Shown here piece by piece: positions 49,392 through 58,898 of a DNA stretch of 64,000 nucleotides. A model generated the notes under the pieces. That model saw only the letters and a program-made list of their open reading frames with translations, searched no databases and was not told where the DNA came from. Made by a program: the position numbers and the translations under genes. The first letter of the stretch is position 1. Each line of letters opens with the position of its first letter. Source of the DNA: Aliidiomarina iranensis (GTDB lineage Bacteria; Pseudomonadota; Gammaproteobacteria; Enterobacterales; Alteromonadaceae); the NCBI RefSeq assembly GCF_003987135.1, contig NZ_PIPJ01000002.1, forward strand, positions 186,001 through 250,000, given 5' to 3'.

Positions 49392-51086
49392 CTATTTAAG
49401 TGCTTTTCTACGGCGTAATGAAATAATCGCTATTAAGCCTAAAAAACCAAGCCACAGCGGATGCGTTGAAGCACCTTTGCGTTCCTGCTGAACTTCCTCT
49501 ACTTCTGGACAACCAGTCTCGCTACCATCTGGGCTGAGTACCAGAGTACGCAAACGAGCAGCCTCTGTGGGTTGTCCGTCTTCATCAAGTTCAGAAACAC
49601 GTATTGCTAATGCAGCTATTTCACCTGAGTTATTGATGTCTATTGCATCTAGAATTGTGTAACCACTATCGCAGCCCAAATAGGCATTGAGATTAACAAC
49701 AGTATCGGATGCAATATCATACATAAAACCGGCTGAACGCCGTTGCCCGAAATTTGATGCATCGATTTGAGCAACACCTACTATTTGCCCTTGGTTATTA
49801 ATTGACCGTGGTTGCCAATCTGAATCCGCAAAAAAGCCGGTAGGATAAGTGGGTTCACTCGGGCCATTGGTAAGGTCCATGTAGAACATACGTTGCCGGG
49901 TGCTGCCATCAATAAGAAGGTTGCTAAAGCCCACAGCCACATTGTTATCATTTATAGCAACGGCAACCGAACTATTCTGGCCAGATAAATCTTGCAGAAT
50001 ATTGATTGCGCCCTCTTCTGTAAATTGAGTAGCACGGCTAAATGTTCCACCTTCAACTTGCCGTTGCGAAACACCAATAATAACACCATTATTGTTTATG
50101 TCGTTGGCAACACTGCGGTAACGCAGGGTATTGAACACATCCTCTGCATCCGCTTCTTTATCGAAAGCTAAACCTAAACGCCCTTGCTCCAAAACATTAC
50201 CCTGGTTATCAAACGACCAGCGATAGGCTTCCTCCACCGCTAACGGCGTTGCGGCTCCAGGAATCCCGCTGCGCGCGAACCAATACCGGTGCAAACAAGC
50301 CTCCACCGGTTCTTTGTAAATAGGTTGGCCATCCTCATCAACTTCTTCGTCAGTTGTACACTGGTTATCAAAGGCATCTTGCAAGTTAGCGCCGTTCTCA
50401 ACCGCTGCAATGCCCACAGCCACGTTGTTATCGTTTATCGCGAATAAACTCGCTGTTCCGTTCATAACCAAGCCAGGCTCACCGGTAACTAACCGGTAGT
50501 TCGTACCGTCGGTCCAAGCGCCTTGTGGAAAAGTACTACGAACATGAAAGCGAGAAGGCTCGCCTATGTTGTCCTCAGCTTCAATCCACTGAAATGCAGG
50601 AGCAGATTGCCCAACAGTAATGCCTTGGTTATTCATGTCCAACACCCGAAAGCTCACGCTATCCGTGCGCAAACCTGTTTCATTATCTAAGGTATCAAAG
50701 CCGTCTAACTCTGTTATCCCGCTGCTACCGTAGAAAAAACCAAGCTCATTAGCCAAATGTTGAAACTTCGGATTACCGCCAACACTATTAATTAGGTAGT
50801 TACGGACTTGGCGATACTCACCGTCCGTTAGGTCGTCGAAATTCTCGATATTTTCAAAAACTTCAGGATCGAGCAAATCCAAACGAATATTTTGATCCCG
50901 AAGATCCGCCAGCTGGCCAACAACTTGGCCACTATCATTAATAGCCCGCGGCGAAGTGTGAATAGCGCCTGGAACAGCACCTATATCAGTAACTTGGTAG
51001 CCACCGGTTTCTGCTACTGCACTGTTCACGGCGATTGTAGAACCGAGAAGCGCGGCAACTACGAGAGAAATCTTTGTTTTGCGCAT
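49392..51086 (-). CDS. DUF3466 family repeat protein with C-terminal sorting-type anchor
   Basis: 564 residues. Signal peptide (ISLVVAALLGSTIAVNSAVAE); then at least seven copies of a motif of the form [A/D/S]IN-N-G--VG (AINDSGQVVGQL, DMNNQGITVGQS, AINDNNVAVGIA, DINNNGVIIGVS, AINDNNVAVGFS, SINNQGQIVGVA, DINNSGEIAAL), like HAF-type extracellular repeats. A C-terminal hydrophobic helix follows (WLGFLGLIAIISL) and ends in RRRKALK. This tail resembles GlyGly-CTERM/rhombosortase signals but lacks the clear GG. Probably exported and surface-attached; function unknown. It lies 13 bases after uup. Confidence 0.82.
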   Translation of the reverse strand: MRKTKISLVVAALLGSTIAVNSAVAETGGYQVTDIGAVPGAIHTSPRAINDSGQVVGQLADLRDQNIRLDLLDPEVFENIENFDDLTDGEYRQVRNYLINSVGGNPKFQHLANELGFFYGSSGITELDGFDTLDNETGLRTDSVSFRVLDMNNQGITVGQSAPAFQWIEAEDNIGEPSRFHVRSTFPQGAWTDGTNYRLVTGEPGLVMNGTASLFAINDNNVAVGIAAVENGANLQDAFDNQCTTDEEVDEDGQPIYKEPVEACLHRYWFARSGIPGAATPLAVEEAYRWSFDNQGNVLEQGRLGLAFDKEADAEDVFNTLRYRSVANDINNNGVIIGVSQRQVEGGTFSRATQFTEEGAINILQDLSGQNSSVAVAINDNNVAVGFSNLLIDGSTRQRMFYMDLTNGPSEPTYPTGFFADSDWQPRSINNQGQIVGVAQIDASNFGQRRSAGFMYDIASDTVVNLNAYLGCDSGYTILDAIDINNSGEIAALAIRVSELDEDGQPTEAARLRTLVLSPDGSETGCPEVEEVQQERKGASTHPLWLGFLGLIAIISLRRRKALK

Positions 51087-51098
51087 TCAATTACCTTG

Positions 51099-53021
51099 TT
51101 ATAAGTTTTCTAAATAATCCCAACGTTCCAAAGCTTGCATCAACTCAGTTTCAACTGTTTCTGCCCGTTCTGTAACTGGTAACGTAACGGTCACTGGTTG
51201 ACGAAAAAATTCAGGGTCATTTAATTGTTGTTGCAATTCATTAAGCTCTTGCTCTAGCGCTTCAATTTTACTGGGAAGCAGCTCAAGCTCGCGTTTTAAC
51301 TTGTATGATAACTTGTTAGCTTTCTGACCTAAAGAGGGCTGCTCGTCAGAGTGCTTTTTATCCGGAGAAGTTCCCTGCTTTTTAAGATTTGCCTGAGGCT
51401 TATTCAGCTTTTCGTTTTTAGCTTGCTGATACACCCCTACTTCGTGGAAACCACCAAAAATTTCAGTTACTAGCCCTTCCCCTTCGAATAACAACACCGA
51501 GGTTGCCGTATTATCAATAAACTCACGGTCATGGCTCACCACCAATACCGTACCTGGATAATCCACAACCACTTGCTCAAGTAATTCTAGTGTATCAATA
51601 TCCAAATCATTGGTGGGCTCATCGAGGATAAGTAGATTACTTTCTGGCAACAGAATTTTTGCCAACATCACGCGATTTTTTTCACCACCGGAAAGCGCGC
51701 TCACTGGCATTTGTGCCTGTTGCGGGGAGAATAAAAAATCTTGTAAATAACTAAAAATGTGCCTCGTTCTGCCACGATGAGTAACTTCTTTTTTCCCTTC
51801 AGCAACATTATCGGCAATAGATGCATCTAATTTCAATAACTGCCGATGTTGATCGAAATAAGCCACTTGCAGGTTTGTACCCTGCCGAACCGTTCCTTCA
51901 GTAGGCTGTAAATCACCCAGAATCAGCTGAATTAGGGAACTCTTCCCACAACCATTTGGGCCAACAAGCGCCAATTTGTCACCCCGTTGAATCATCAAAT
52001 CGAGGTGTTCAATTAAACGCTTTTTACCAAAGGCTAAGCTGATATCTGTGGCTTCAAACACTAGTTTGCCGGAACGCTCGCCACTTGCTTGTTCAATTTT
52101 CACCGAGCCTTGCACCTTACGCCGTTGCGAGCGTTCTTGGCGCAGCGCTTGCAAGGCTCGTACACGGCCTTCGTTACGAGTTCTTCGCGCTTTAATGCCC
52201 TGGCGAACCCACACTTCCTCTTGTGCTAGCTTTTTATCGAACTCGGCCTGTTGTGCCGCTTCTACCTCAAGTAACCGCTGCTTTTCTTCCAAAAACGCAT
52301 CATAATTTCCCGGAAAGCTTGTTAACGTACCGCGATCCAAATCAACAATACGAGAGGCTAAATGGCGAATGAACGCCCTATCATGGCTAATAAATACGAG
52401 CGCCCCAGGAAATTCACTGAGCATATTTTCTAGCCACTCAACCGTTGCTACATCAAGGTGATTAGTAGGCTCATCAAGTAGCAGTACATCGGGTTGTGTT
52501 GCCAGCGCCTTGGCTAATGCAACACGCCGAAGCCACCCACCTGAAAGGGTATCCATTGCTGCATCGCCATCTAGATTTAAGCGCGATAATACCTGTTCAA
52601 TGCGAGTTTGCAGTTGCCAGCCATCATTCGCTTCAATCTTAGTTTGAATACGCATCATTTTTTCAAGCAACTGCTCATTACTTGCATCAACAGCAATCGC
52701 CTCACTCACTGCTTGATAATCAGAGAGTAACTTACCCGTTTCCGCAAACGCGCCGGCTACATAATCAAATACCTTGCCTGGAGTGCGCGCTGGCGGGTCT
52801 TGTGGAAGCATAGCAACCCGAGTTTCGCCCACAGAATGTAGTTGCCCATCATCAAGAAGAATATCTTTATTCAGTACTTTTAACAGGCTCGATTTGCCAG
52901 CGCCGTTGCGGCCAGTAATACATAGGCGCTCGCCCTCTTCTACAATCAATTCGGCATTATCTAAAACCGGTGCGGTGCCAAAGGCAAGGCGGGCACTACT
53001 TAATCTCAGCACTACACTCAT
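51099..53021 (-). CDS. uup: ABC-F ATPase Uup
   Basis: 640 residues: two ABC domains (Walker A GRNGAGKSSLLK and GPNGCGKSSLIQ; signatures LSGGWLRRVAL and LSGGEKNRVML; Walker B LLLDEPTNHLD and LILDEPTNDLD) joined by the ABC-F linker with QGIKARRTRNEGRVRALQ. A C-terminal coiled-coil DNA-binding domain starts near KLSYKLKRELELLP. No membrane segments. Acts on ribosomes or branched DNA. Its start overlaps the glutaredoxin-like gene stop as ATGA. Confidence 0.96.
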   Translation of the reverse strand: MSVVLRLSSARLAFGTAPVLDNAELIVEEGERLCITGRNGAGKSSLLKVLNKDILLDDGQLHSVGETRVAMLPQDPPARTPGKVFDYVAGAFAETGKLLSDYQAVSEAIAVDASNEQLLEKMMRIQTKIEANDGWQLQTRIEQVLSRLNLDGDAAMDTLSGGWLRRVALAKALATQPDVLLLDEPTNHLDVATVEWLENMLSEFPGALVFISHDRAFIRHLASRIVDLDRGTLTSFPGNYDAFLEEKQRLLEVEAAQQAEFDKKLAQEEVWVRQGIKARRTRNEGRVRALQALRQERSQRRKVQGSVKIEQASGERSGKLVFEATDISLAFGKKRLIEHLDLMIQRGDKLALVGPNGCGKSSLIQLILGDLQPTEGTVRQGTNLQVAYFDQHRQLLKLDASIADNVAEGKKEVTHRGRTRHIFSYLQDFLFSPQQAQMPVSALSGGEKNRVMLAKILLPESNLLILDEPTNDLDIDTLELLEQVVVDYPGTVLVVSHDREFIDNTATSVLLFEGEGLVTEIFGGFHEVGVYQQAKNEKLNKPQANLKKQGTSPDKKHSDEQPSLGQKANKLSYKLKRELELLPSKIEALEQELNELQQQLNDPEFFRQPVTVTLPVTERAETVETELMQALERWDYLENL

Positions 53022-53257
53022 AAACTGAGGAATTCCTGTAATTTAATTTCGGCAAAAGGCCACTTCATTTCGGCATCATCCGCAGCCCGCACTAAAACCG
53101 GTACCAAGGTTGCATATTCTTGCACTAAAGCTGGATCGCTAGCGATATCAACTACATTTAATTGAATCGGTTCATCAAGCTTTTGTGCGTAAATCAGTTG
53201 AATCGCTTGCGTGCACAAAGGGCAATGTTCTTTCATTAATAAATAAAATTCAGGCAT
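53018..53257 (-). CDS. Glutaredoxin-like (DUF836) protein
   Basis: 79 residues with a thioredoxin-fold N-terminus and the redox motif CPLC in MKEHCPLCTQA. The start at 53257 (MPEFYLLMKE) aligns with the family; a longer frame runs into rlmKL. It overlaps rlmKL by 8 bases and uup by 4, forming a translationally coupled rlmKL-grx-uup unit. The partner is unknown. Confidence 0.88.
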   Translation of the reverse strand: MPEFYLLMKEHCPLCTQAIQLIYAQKLDEPIQLNVVDIASDPALVQEYATLVPVLVRAADDAEMKWPFAEIKLQEFLSL

Positions 53258-55418
53258 GAGTAAGGTACCAGCAATAATGAATGGCACGTTGTTTCGTGAA
53301 ATCTAAAGGGATGCTCGCGCGGGTTTTATCATTCGCTACAAATCCGGCTGCTGCCACAGCTTGCTCATCTAACTTAAAACCACGCTTATTGTTGGTGAAG
53401 ATTATCAAACCACCCGGCGCTAACAACTTCTTGGCTTTGCTCAAAACCTCAACATGATCGCGTTGCACATCAAATACCGCATCCATCCGCTTTGAATTTG
53501 AAAACGTTGGCGGATCGATGAAGATCAAATCCCATTGCCGTGGCGGAGTATCCGCAGCGGTTGCAGTTAGCCATTGTAAACAATCGGCTTGCTCAAACTC
53601 GTATCGATTAATCGTTAAAAAGTTTAAGCGAAAGTTATCGCGAGCCCAATTCAAATAGGTTTTCGATAAATCAACGGTGGTAATTTCTTTGGCGCCACCT
53701 AAGCCCGCATGCACTGAAGCCGTGCCCGTATATGCAAACAGATTGAGCACGCGCTTATCTTTCGCTAACTTCTGGATATCTCTACGAACTAAGCGATGAT
53801 CAAGAAACAGGCCAGTATCCAGATAATCAGTTAAGTTGACCAAGAACTTAGCGTTGTACTCCTGTACTTCAATGATTTCGCTATCGGTTGACACCCGCGT
53901 ATATTGCTTTTCGCCTTGTTGCCGTTTTCGTTGTCGCGTAAAGATACGATCTGGGCTTACCGGCAAACTATCCATAACCGCTTCTAGAATATGCCACCAA
54001 CGTTTCACCGTTACCTGCTCTGGAATATCTTTCGGTGCTGCATATTCTTGCACTACCAATGAACCGGCATAGTAATCAATGGCAGCATTAAACTCGGGAA
54101 GATCCGCATCATAAACGCGGAAACAATCAACGCCCTCTTTATTAACCCATTTACTGCGTTGCTTCCAATTTTTACTCAACCGATTACTCAATGCAGCCAC
54201 TTCCGGCCGAGCAAACTCATCTTGTGCATCGGTTAAATCCATAATCGCAAGCAACACTGAAATGCCACCATTGTTCAGCTTGTATTTCTTTTCCGTGCGC
54301 ATTCGCATTGCTTTGATCATTGCTTCGTCGGGTGCCAAGATGGCGGCTTTCCAGCCGCGTATTCCTTGCCGTAACTGGCGGCCGAAATCACGATAGAACA
54401 ACCACGCGCCCAACTCACTACCAAGCCGCTCACCGTAAGGCGGGTTGCTCAGTAACAAACCGGATTCGGCACTTTTGTACCGCTTGATTAACCAAGGGGA
54501 TGCCGCATCACCCTCTTCAATTTTAATTAAATCTTCAAAACCCAATTGCCGAATATTTTGATTTGCCGCTTGCACCACACCAGCATCGCTATCAACGCCA
54601 TGAAATACGGTTTTACATGCAGCTAAACCAGCATCAAACCGTTGCTTTGCCTCTGCTTTCACTTCGTTCCAAACAGCGGCTTTGTGCCCACGCCATGCAT
54701 TAAAACCCCATTGCGTTCGATTCAAGCCAGGCGCACGATCAGTAGCCAACATGGCAGCTTCAATTAACAGAGTACCGGAGCCACAGGTTGGGTCGGCTAC
54801 CAGTGCTGGCCAATGTTCCACTTCTTTTATTGCCGGTTTATTCATACCCGCACGAACAATTAACGCTGCGGCGAGTGTTTCCCGAATGGGTGCCGCCCCT
54901 TTCGCCTGGCGGTATCCTCGTTCGTGCAATCCGGTACCTGCTAAATCTAAGTACAGAGTTGCTAAACCTTTGTGCAGGTAGCCTTGAATGTTTATCTCTG
55001 CTTGCTTTGATTCTACCGTTGGCCGCCTAGCACCTACTCTGCGAAAGGCATCCACAACGCCATCTTTTATTACTTGTGCAGAAAATTGTGTATTTCGTAA
55101 TGTTTCGCTAGTGCCGTTAAACCGCACTGAAAAGGTGTTACGTTCGTTGAAAACTTCTGGCCATGGATAGTCAGCAGCTGCTTTTTCTAACTCGAAGCGA
55201 TCATGCACTTCGGCTTCCGAGAGTTTTAGTAATACGCGGCTACCCAAACGCGACCACATGCATAAGGTATAACCTAAGCGGAGATCACCGGAGCAAGTAA
55301 CGCCTGAATTCGTCAGTTGTATTTCTCTCCCACCGAGGGTTTCAATCTCAGCTGCGAGCAATTCCTCGAGGCCACGCCCACAAGGTAAGAAAAATTTTAA
55401 ACTATCCATTAAATCCAT
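53250..55418 (-). CDS. rlmL: 23S rRNA m2G2445/m7G2069 [17 protein letters not shown]
   Basis: Fused bifunctional enzyme RlmKL. The N-terminal half holds THUMP and the RlmL [17 protein letters not shown] (DPTCGSGTLLIEAAMLA, LLSNPPYGERLG); the C-terminal half is RlmK (LNLFAYTGTASVHAGLGGA, FIDPPTFSNSKRM). 722 residues against 702 in E. coli. First gene of the coupled unit ending in uup; a second methionine at residue 4 is a possible start. Confidence 0.96.
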   Translation of the reverse strand: MDLMDSLKFFLPCGRGLEELLAAEIETLGGREIQLTNSGVTCSGDLRLGYTLCMWSRLGSRVLLKLSEAEVHDRFELEKAAADYPWPEVFNERNTFSVRFNGTSETLRNTQFSAQVIKDGVVDAFRRVGARRPTVESKQAEINIQGYLHKGLATLYLDLAGTGLHERGYRQAKGAAPIRETLAAALIVRAGMNKPAIKEVEHWPALVADPTCGSGTLLIEAAMLATDRAPGLNRTQWGFNAWRGHKAAVWNEVKAEAKQRFDAGLAACKTVFHGVDSDAGVVQAANQNIRQLGFEDLIKIEEGDAASPWLIKRYKSAESGLLLSNPPYGERLGSELGAWLFYRDFGRQLRQGIRGWKAAILAPDEAMIKAMRMRTEKKYKLNNGGISVLLAIMDLTDAQDEFARPEVAALSNRLSKNWKQRSKWVNKEGVDCFRVYDADLPEFNAAIDYYAGSLVVQEYAAPKDIPEQVTVKRWWHILEAVMDSLPVSPDRIFTRQRKRQQGEKQYTRVSTDSEIIEVQEYNAKFLVNLTDYLDTGLFLDHRLVRRDIQKLAKDKRVLNLFAYTGTASVHAGLGGAKEITTVDLSKTYLNWARDNFRLNFLTINRYEFEQADCLQWLTATAADTPPRQWDLIFIDPPTFSNSKRMDAVFDVQRDHVEVLSKAKKLLAPGGLIIFTNNKRGFKLDEQAVAAAGFVANDKTRASIPLDFTKQRAIHYCWYLTHA

Positions 55419-55588
55419 TCATTCCAAAAGCAAAACGCAAAAACGCGAGGCGGAATTATAGCGTAGATGCGCACGGATGTCTGTGTTGATTACAGTTAAG
55501 CCGGTTTCGAGAAGCTCGAGATATTTGCGGTAAAATCATACGCTTTGCTGATTATTTAAGCGGTTGAGCATTATTCTGTAATCTGTTG

Positions 55589-55616
55589 TTGCATTGCCAG
55601 CATTCACTGGTAAGAT
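55589..55616 (+). promoter_or_regulatory. Promoter of the initiator tRNA gene
   Basis: TTGCAT, 16 bases, TAAGAT, then a GC-rich discriminator (ACGCCC) before the start about 15 bases upstream of the mature tRNA. The GC-rich discriminator is typical of stringently controlled stable RNA promoters. Confidence 0.6.
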
Positions 55617-55631
55617 ACGCCCTCAATCGGA

Positions 55632-55708
<77 letters not shown>

Positions 55709-55785
55709 ATCCGATGCCTTTCAATTGTATTTCCGTTAGTAACTCCCTATAGTATGTCTATCCCTCATTGGATGAAGGCATCACT

Positions 55786-57216
55786 GTGCAAATATCTGAT
55801 TTTTTGGTTATTTTCTATTGGTTACTGATTGCCACTGTATTTCTTCGCATCATTTTCAAACGCCGACCTGTAAGTTCTTCGCTTGCGTGGGTATTGATTA
55901 TTGTGGTGTTCCCTTTCCTTGGTGTCATCATTTATCTTCTCTTTGGTGAAATTCATTTAGGCAAACGCCGAGCCGAACGAGCGGAAGCGCTACGTAAGCC
56001 ATTTTTAGAAAACCTAACGAAATTTTTGCGCGCCCAGGAAACACCTGAACCTCCTGGGCACGCCGCCCGAGCGATCTACCAAACCATGCATAAACGAGAT
56101 GGTATTGGTGGTTTAAGCTATAAAAACTTTTCCGTATTAGCCGATCCAGATAGTATTTTTGATCAGTGGTTGGCCGACATTCAGAACGCCAAGCGTGATA
56201 TTCGTATGGAATTTTATATCTGGCATCCACATGGGCGAGTAAAGGAGATCACCGAAGCTTTAATCGCTGCAGCTAAACGAGGCGTGAGTATCGAAATTCT
56301 AGTTGACCATGCCGGTAGCTGGGCGTTTTTCATGTTTAATGATGATTTAAAACGGATGCGCGCTGCGGGCGTAAAGTTATTACCATCTTTGCCGGTTAAT
56401 CTATTTCGTAATTTTTTCCGCCGGGTAGATCTTCGTTTACACCGTAAACTCATTGTTATTGATCACACCACTTGTTATACCGGCTCAATGAACATGGCTG
56501 ATCCGCGGTATTTTAACGCTCGCAAAAAGTTCGGCCCTTGGATTGATATTATGTTGCGCTTTGAAGGTGCTGCCGCTTTTGGTGTCTCTAAGGTGTTTTC
56601 CTGGGATTGGGAATTAGAAACTGGCGAGCGCAATTTTCCACAATTACATACAGAACTTGAAGTGAGTGACCAGTGGCTCTCAATCATTCCGTCTGGCCCC
56701 GGCCAAGGTGAGGCGGTGATGCATCAAATTATGCTTTCTATGATTCATCGAGCAAATACTAGCATCACCATAGCAACGCCCTACTTTGTTCCTTCCGAGG
56801 CTATATTCGATGCGTTGTGCCATGCCGCCCAGAGAAATGTGCAGGTTTGTATTTTGCTACCGAAAATAAGTGATTCAAAAATAGCCAGTTTTGCCAGTGA
56901 ATCCTTTTATAGTGGCCTGTTAGATGCCGGCGTAGAACTTCGTTTATTTGAAAAAGGTTTGCTGCACACAAAAGCAATGGTTGTGGATAGTGAACTAGCG
57001 ATGGTAGGTAGTATGAATATTGATATGCGGAGTTTACAACTGAACTTTGAACTCTCTGTAGCTTTGTATAACGCAGATAGTTGTAAGCAAGTGTGCCAGT
57101 TACTCTCAACTTACAAACAGCAAAGTAGTGCCATTGACGTCGACGCTTGGCACGATCGACCTGGTTACCGGCGAATGGCAGAACGCTTTATGTATTTTTT
57201 AAGCCCACTGCTGTGA
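55786..57216 (+). CDS. clsA: Cardiolipin synthase A
   Basis: 476 residues. Two N-terminal membrane helices (about 8-28 and 38-58) and two phospholipase D motifs, HRKLIVIDHTTCYTGSMN and HTKAMVVDSELAMVGSMN, so it condenses phosphatidylglycerol to cardiolipin at the inner membrane. It ends FMYFLSPLL, as in E. coli ClsA. I chose GTG 55786: GAAGG lies 7 bases before it, and the TTG at 55768 has no site. Its last 18 bases overlap the convergent zapC end. Confidence 0.93.
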   Translation: MQISDFLVIFYWLLIATVFLRIIFKRRPVSSSLAWVLIIVVFPFLGVIIYLLFGEIHLGKRRAERAEALRKPFLENLTKFLRAQETPEPPGHAARAIYQTMHKRDGIGGLSYKNFSVLADPDSIFDQWLADIQNAKRDIRMEFYIWHPHGRVKEITEALIAAAKRGVSIEILVDHAGSWAFFMFNDDLKRMRAAGVKLLPSLPVNLFRNFFRRVDLRLHRKLIVIDHTTCYTGSMNMADPRYFNARKKFGPWIDIMLRFEGAAAFGVSKVFSWDWELETGERNFPQLHTELEVSDQWLSIIPSGPGQGEAVMHQIMLSMIHRANTSITIATPYFVPSEAIFDALCHAAQRNVQVCILLPKISDSKIASFASESFYSGLLDAGVELRLFEKGLLHTKAMVVDSELAMVGSMNIDMRSLQLNFELSVALYNADSCKQVCQLLSTYKQQSSAIDVDAWHDRPGYRRMAERFMYFLSPLL

Positions 57217-57762
57217 ACTGAAGGAGCCTTTCCGTTGAATCGGATGACGCTGTGATTCTTGCAAGCGATCGTTTAGAACGCGAGTGACTTCGAAGCGCTG
57301 CATGGTTTTAAAACCACCAACTTCAAAACTTTCATCAACTAACATACATAGTGAACAGCGTTCATCTTTTTCGATGATCAAGAAATCAGCTTCGGCAGTT
57401 CCGGAATTCAAAGAACAAAAGAGGTAATCGTCTGGCCAAGCTTCATTACCACCGAAGTTGCCAAATTTGAAATACCAGCTCTGTGGCAACATGAGTTTAC
57501 CGAAACGAACCAGCGCTGTGGCATGTAAGGCTATATCAAACTGCTCGTTGCTAGATAAAGCACTGTATGAATCTAAATAATCGGCAAAGTTTTGAAAGGT
57601 TTCGGCATCATCCATGGAGAAAGATACTTGCTGGGGTAAACGATCACGCAAAAACGAACGCTTGAAGGATAAGGTTTGCGTAACCTTTTTACCCAAATCA
57701 ATTGCTAGTTCGTCTGAATCCAGTAAGCGCCACTGCCAATTCTGCATCGGGTACTCGTCCAT
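57199..57762 (-). CDS. zapC: Cell division protein ZapC
   Basis: 187 residues resembling E. coli ZapC (180), which stabilises FtsZ polymers. Shared are WQWRLLDSDELAIDLG, the LPQSWYFKFG block, LLIVE-type FLIIEKDERCSLCMLVD and VLNDRL. It lies upstream of the clsA end in convergent overlap and downstream of pyrD, exactly the E. coli pyrD-zapC order. The start at 57762 is uncertain; the methionine at residue 6 is the alternative. Confidence 0.87.
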   Translation of the reverse strand: MDEYPMQNWQWRLLDSDELAIDLGKKVTQTLSFKRSFLRDRLPQQVSFSMDDAETFQNFADYLDSYSALSSNEQFDIALHATALVRFGKLMLPQSWYFKFGNFGGNEAWPDDYLFCSLNSGTAEADFLIIEKDERCSLCMLVDESFEVGGFKTMQRFEVTRVLNDRLQESQRHPIQRKGSFSSQQWA

Positions 57763-57884
57763 TTTGTTACAAAGCGTTTTTGAGTGCCGGAGGCGAAAGT
57801 AATTGAACCTAAATGAGCCTCCAAAATCATCAATAAAACTCCATTTGATGATTCAGCGCCGATATTAAGGCTTTCTAGACTAGA

Positions 57885-58898
57885 TTACAAGCTGTTAACA
57901 ATTGATTTTATGAGCGCGGGGCCCTGATAAATAAAGCCAGTGTAAATCTGTATGAGTTGCGCGCCTGCATTAAGCTTTGCGTGAGCCTGCTCAGATGACC
58001 CTATACCACCGGCACCGATGATCGGAATCTCTTCCGGTAAGGCTGCACGTAACCATTTTATCGTTTCCGTGCTTTTATCAGCTAAGGGTTCGCCGCTTAA
58101 GCCCCCAGCTTCATTAGCAACAGGATCATCGTCTACCGCGCTTCGGTCTAGTGTGGTGTTGGTCGCTATCACCCCATCCAATTCATGTTCCACAATGGCA
58201 TGCGCGAAACCACGCACTTGTTCCTCAGTCATGTCGGGCGCAATTTTTACTAGTATTGGAACATACCGCAAATGCACGTCAGTGAGTTCCTTTTGCTTTG
58301 ATTTCAACGCACTCAATAACTCGCTCAAATGAGTACCCTGTTGAAACTCCCGTAAACCCGGTGTGTTCGGCGAAGAAATATTAACCGTTACGTAGCTCGC
58401 GTGTGGATACACTTTCTCTAAACAATACAGGTAATCTTGAACGCCTTGGGCATCTGGCGTATCTTTATTTTTGCCAATATTGATACCCAAAATACCTTTG
58501 AAACCAGCCGCCGAAACTCGTTCAACAAGCGCATCAACGCCCTCGTTATTAAAGCCCATGCGATTGATTAAAGCCTTGTGTTCAGGTAAGCGGAACATCC
58601 GCGGCTTTTCATTTCCGAGTTGCGGTTTTGGTGTAACCGTACCAATTTCGATAAAACCAAAGCCCAGAGCAGCCAAGGCTTTTATACACTTACCATCTTT
58701 ATCCAAACCTGCGGCAAGCCCTACCGGATTTGGAAAGGTTAGGCCCAAAACGTTTACCGGTTTCACCGGTAAACGTTGGTAGATTAGTTTATGTAATGGC
58801 CCGGAATTACAGCGCTGAAGTTGGCGCAGAGTGAAATCGTGGCTCCACTCTGCATCTTGGCTAAACAGCGCTTTACGAAATAATGGATACAGCTGCAT
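57885..58898 (-). CDS. pyrD: Dihydroorotate dehydrogenase (quinone)
   Basis: Class 2 membrane-associated flavoenzyme that oxidises dihydroorotate to orotate. Seen: N-terminal YPLFRKALF membrane-contact helix, [10 protein letters not shown], the catalytic serine region NISSPNTPG, and [13 protein letters not shown]. Start ATG 58898 overlaps the gdhB stop by one base (TAATG); a start 18 bases upstream would lie inside gdhB and is unneeded. 337 residues (E. coli 336). Confidence 0.96.
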   Translation of the reverse strand: MQLYPLFRKALFSQDAEWSHDFTLRQLQRCNSGPLHKLIYQRLPVKPVNVLGLTFPNPVGLAAGLDKDGKCIKALAALGFGFIEIGTVTPKPQLGNEKPRMFRLPEHKALINRMGFNNEGVDALVERVSAAGFKGILGINIGKNKDTPDAQGVQDYLYCLEKVYPHASYVTVNISSPNTPGLREFQQGTHLSELLSALKSKQKELTDVHLRYVPILVKIAPDMTEEQVRGFAHAIVEHELDGVIATNTTLDRSAVDDDPVANEAGGLSGEPLADKSTETIKWLRAALPEEIPIIGAGGIGSSEQAHAKLNAGAQLIQIYTGFIYQGPALIKSIVNSL

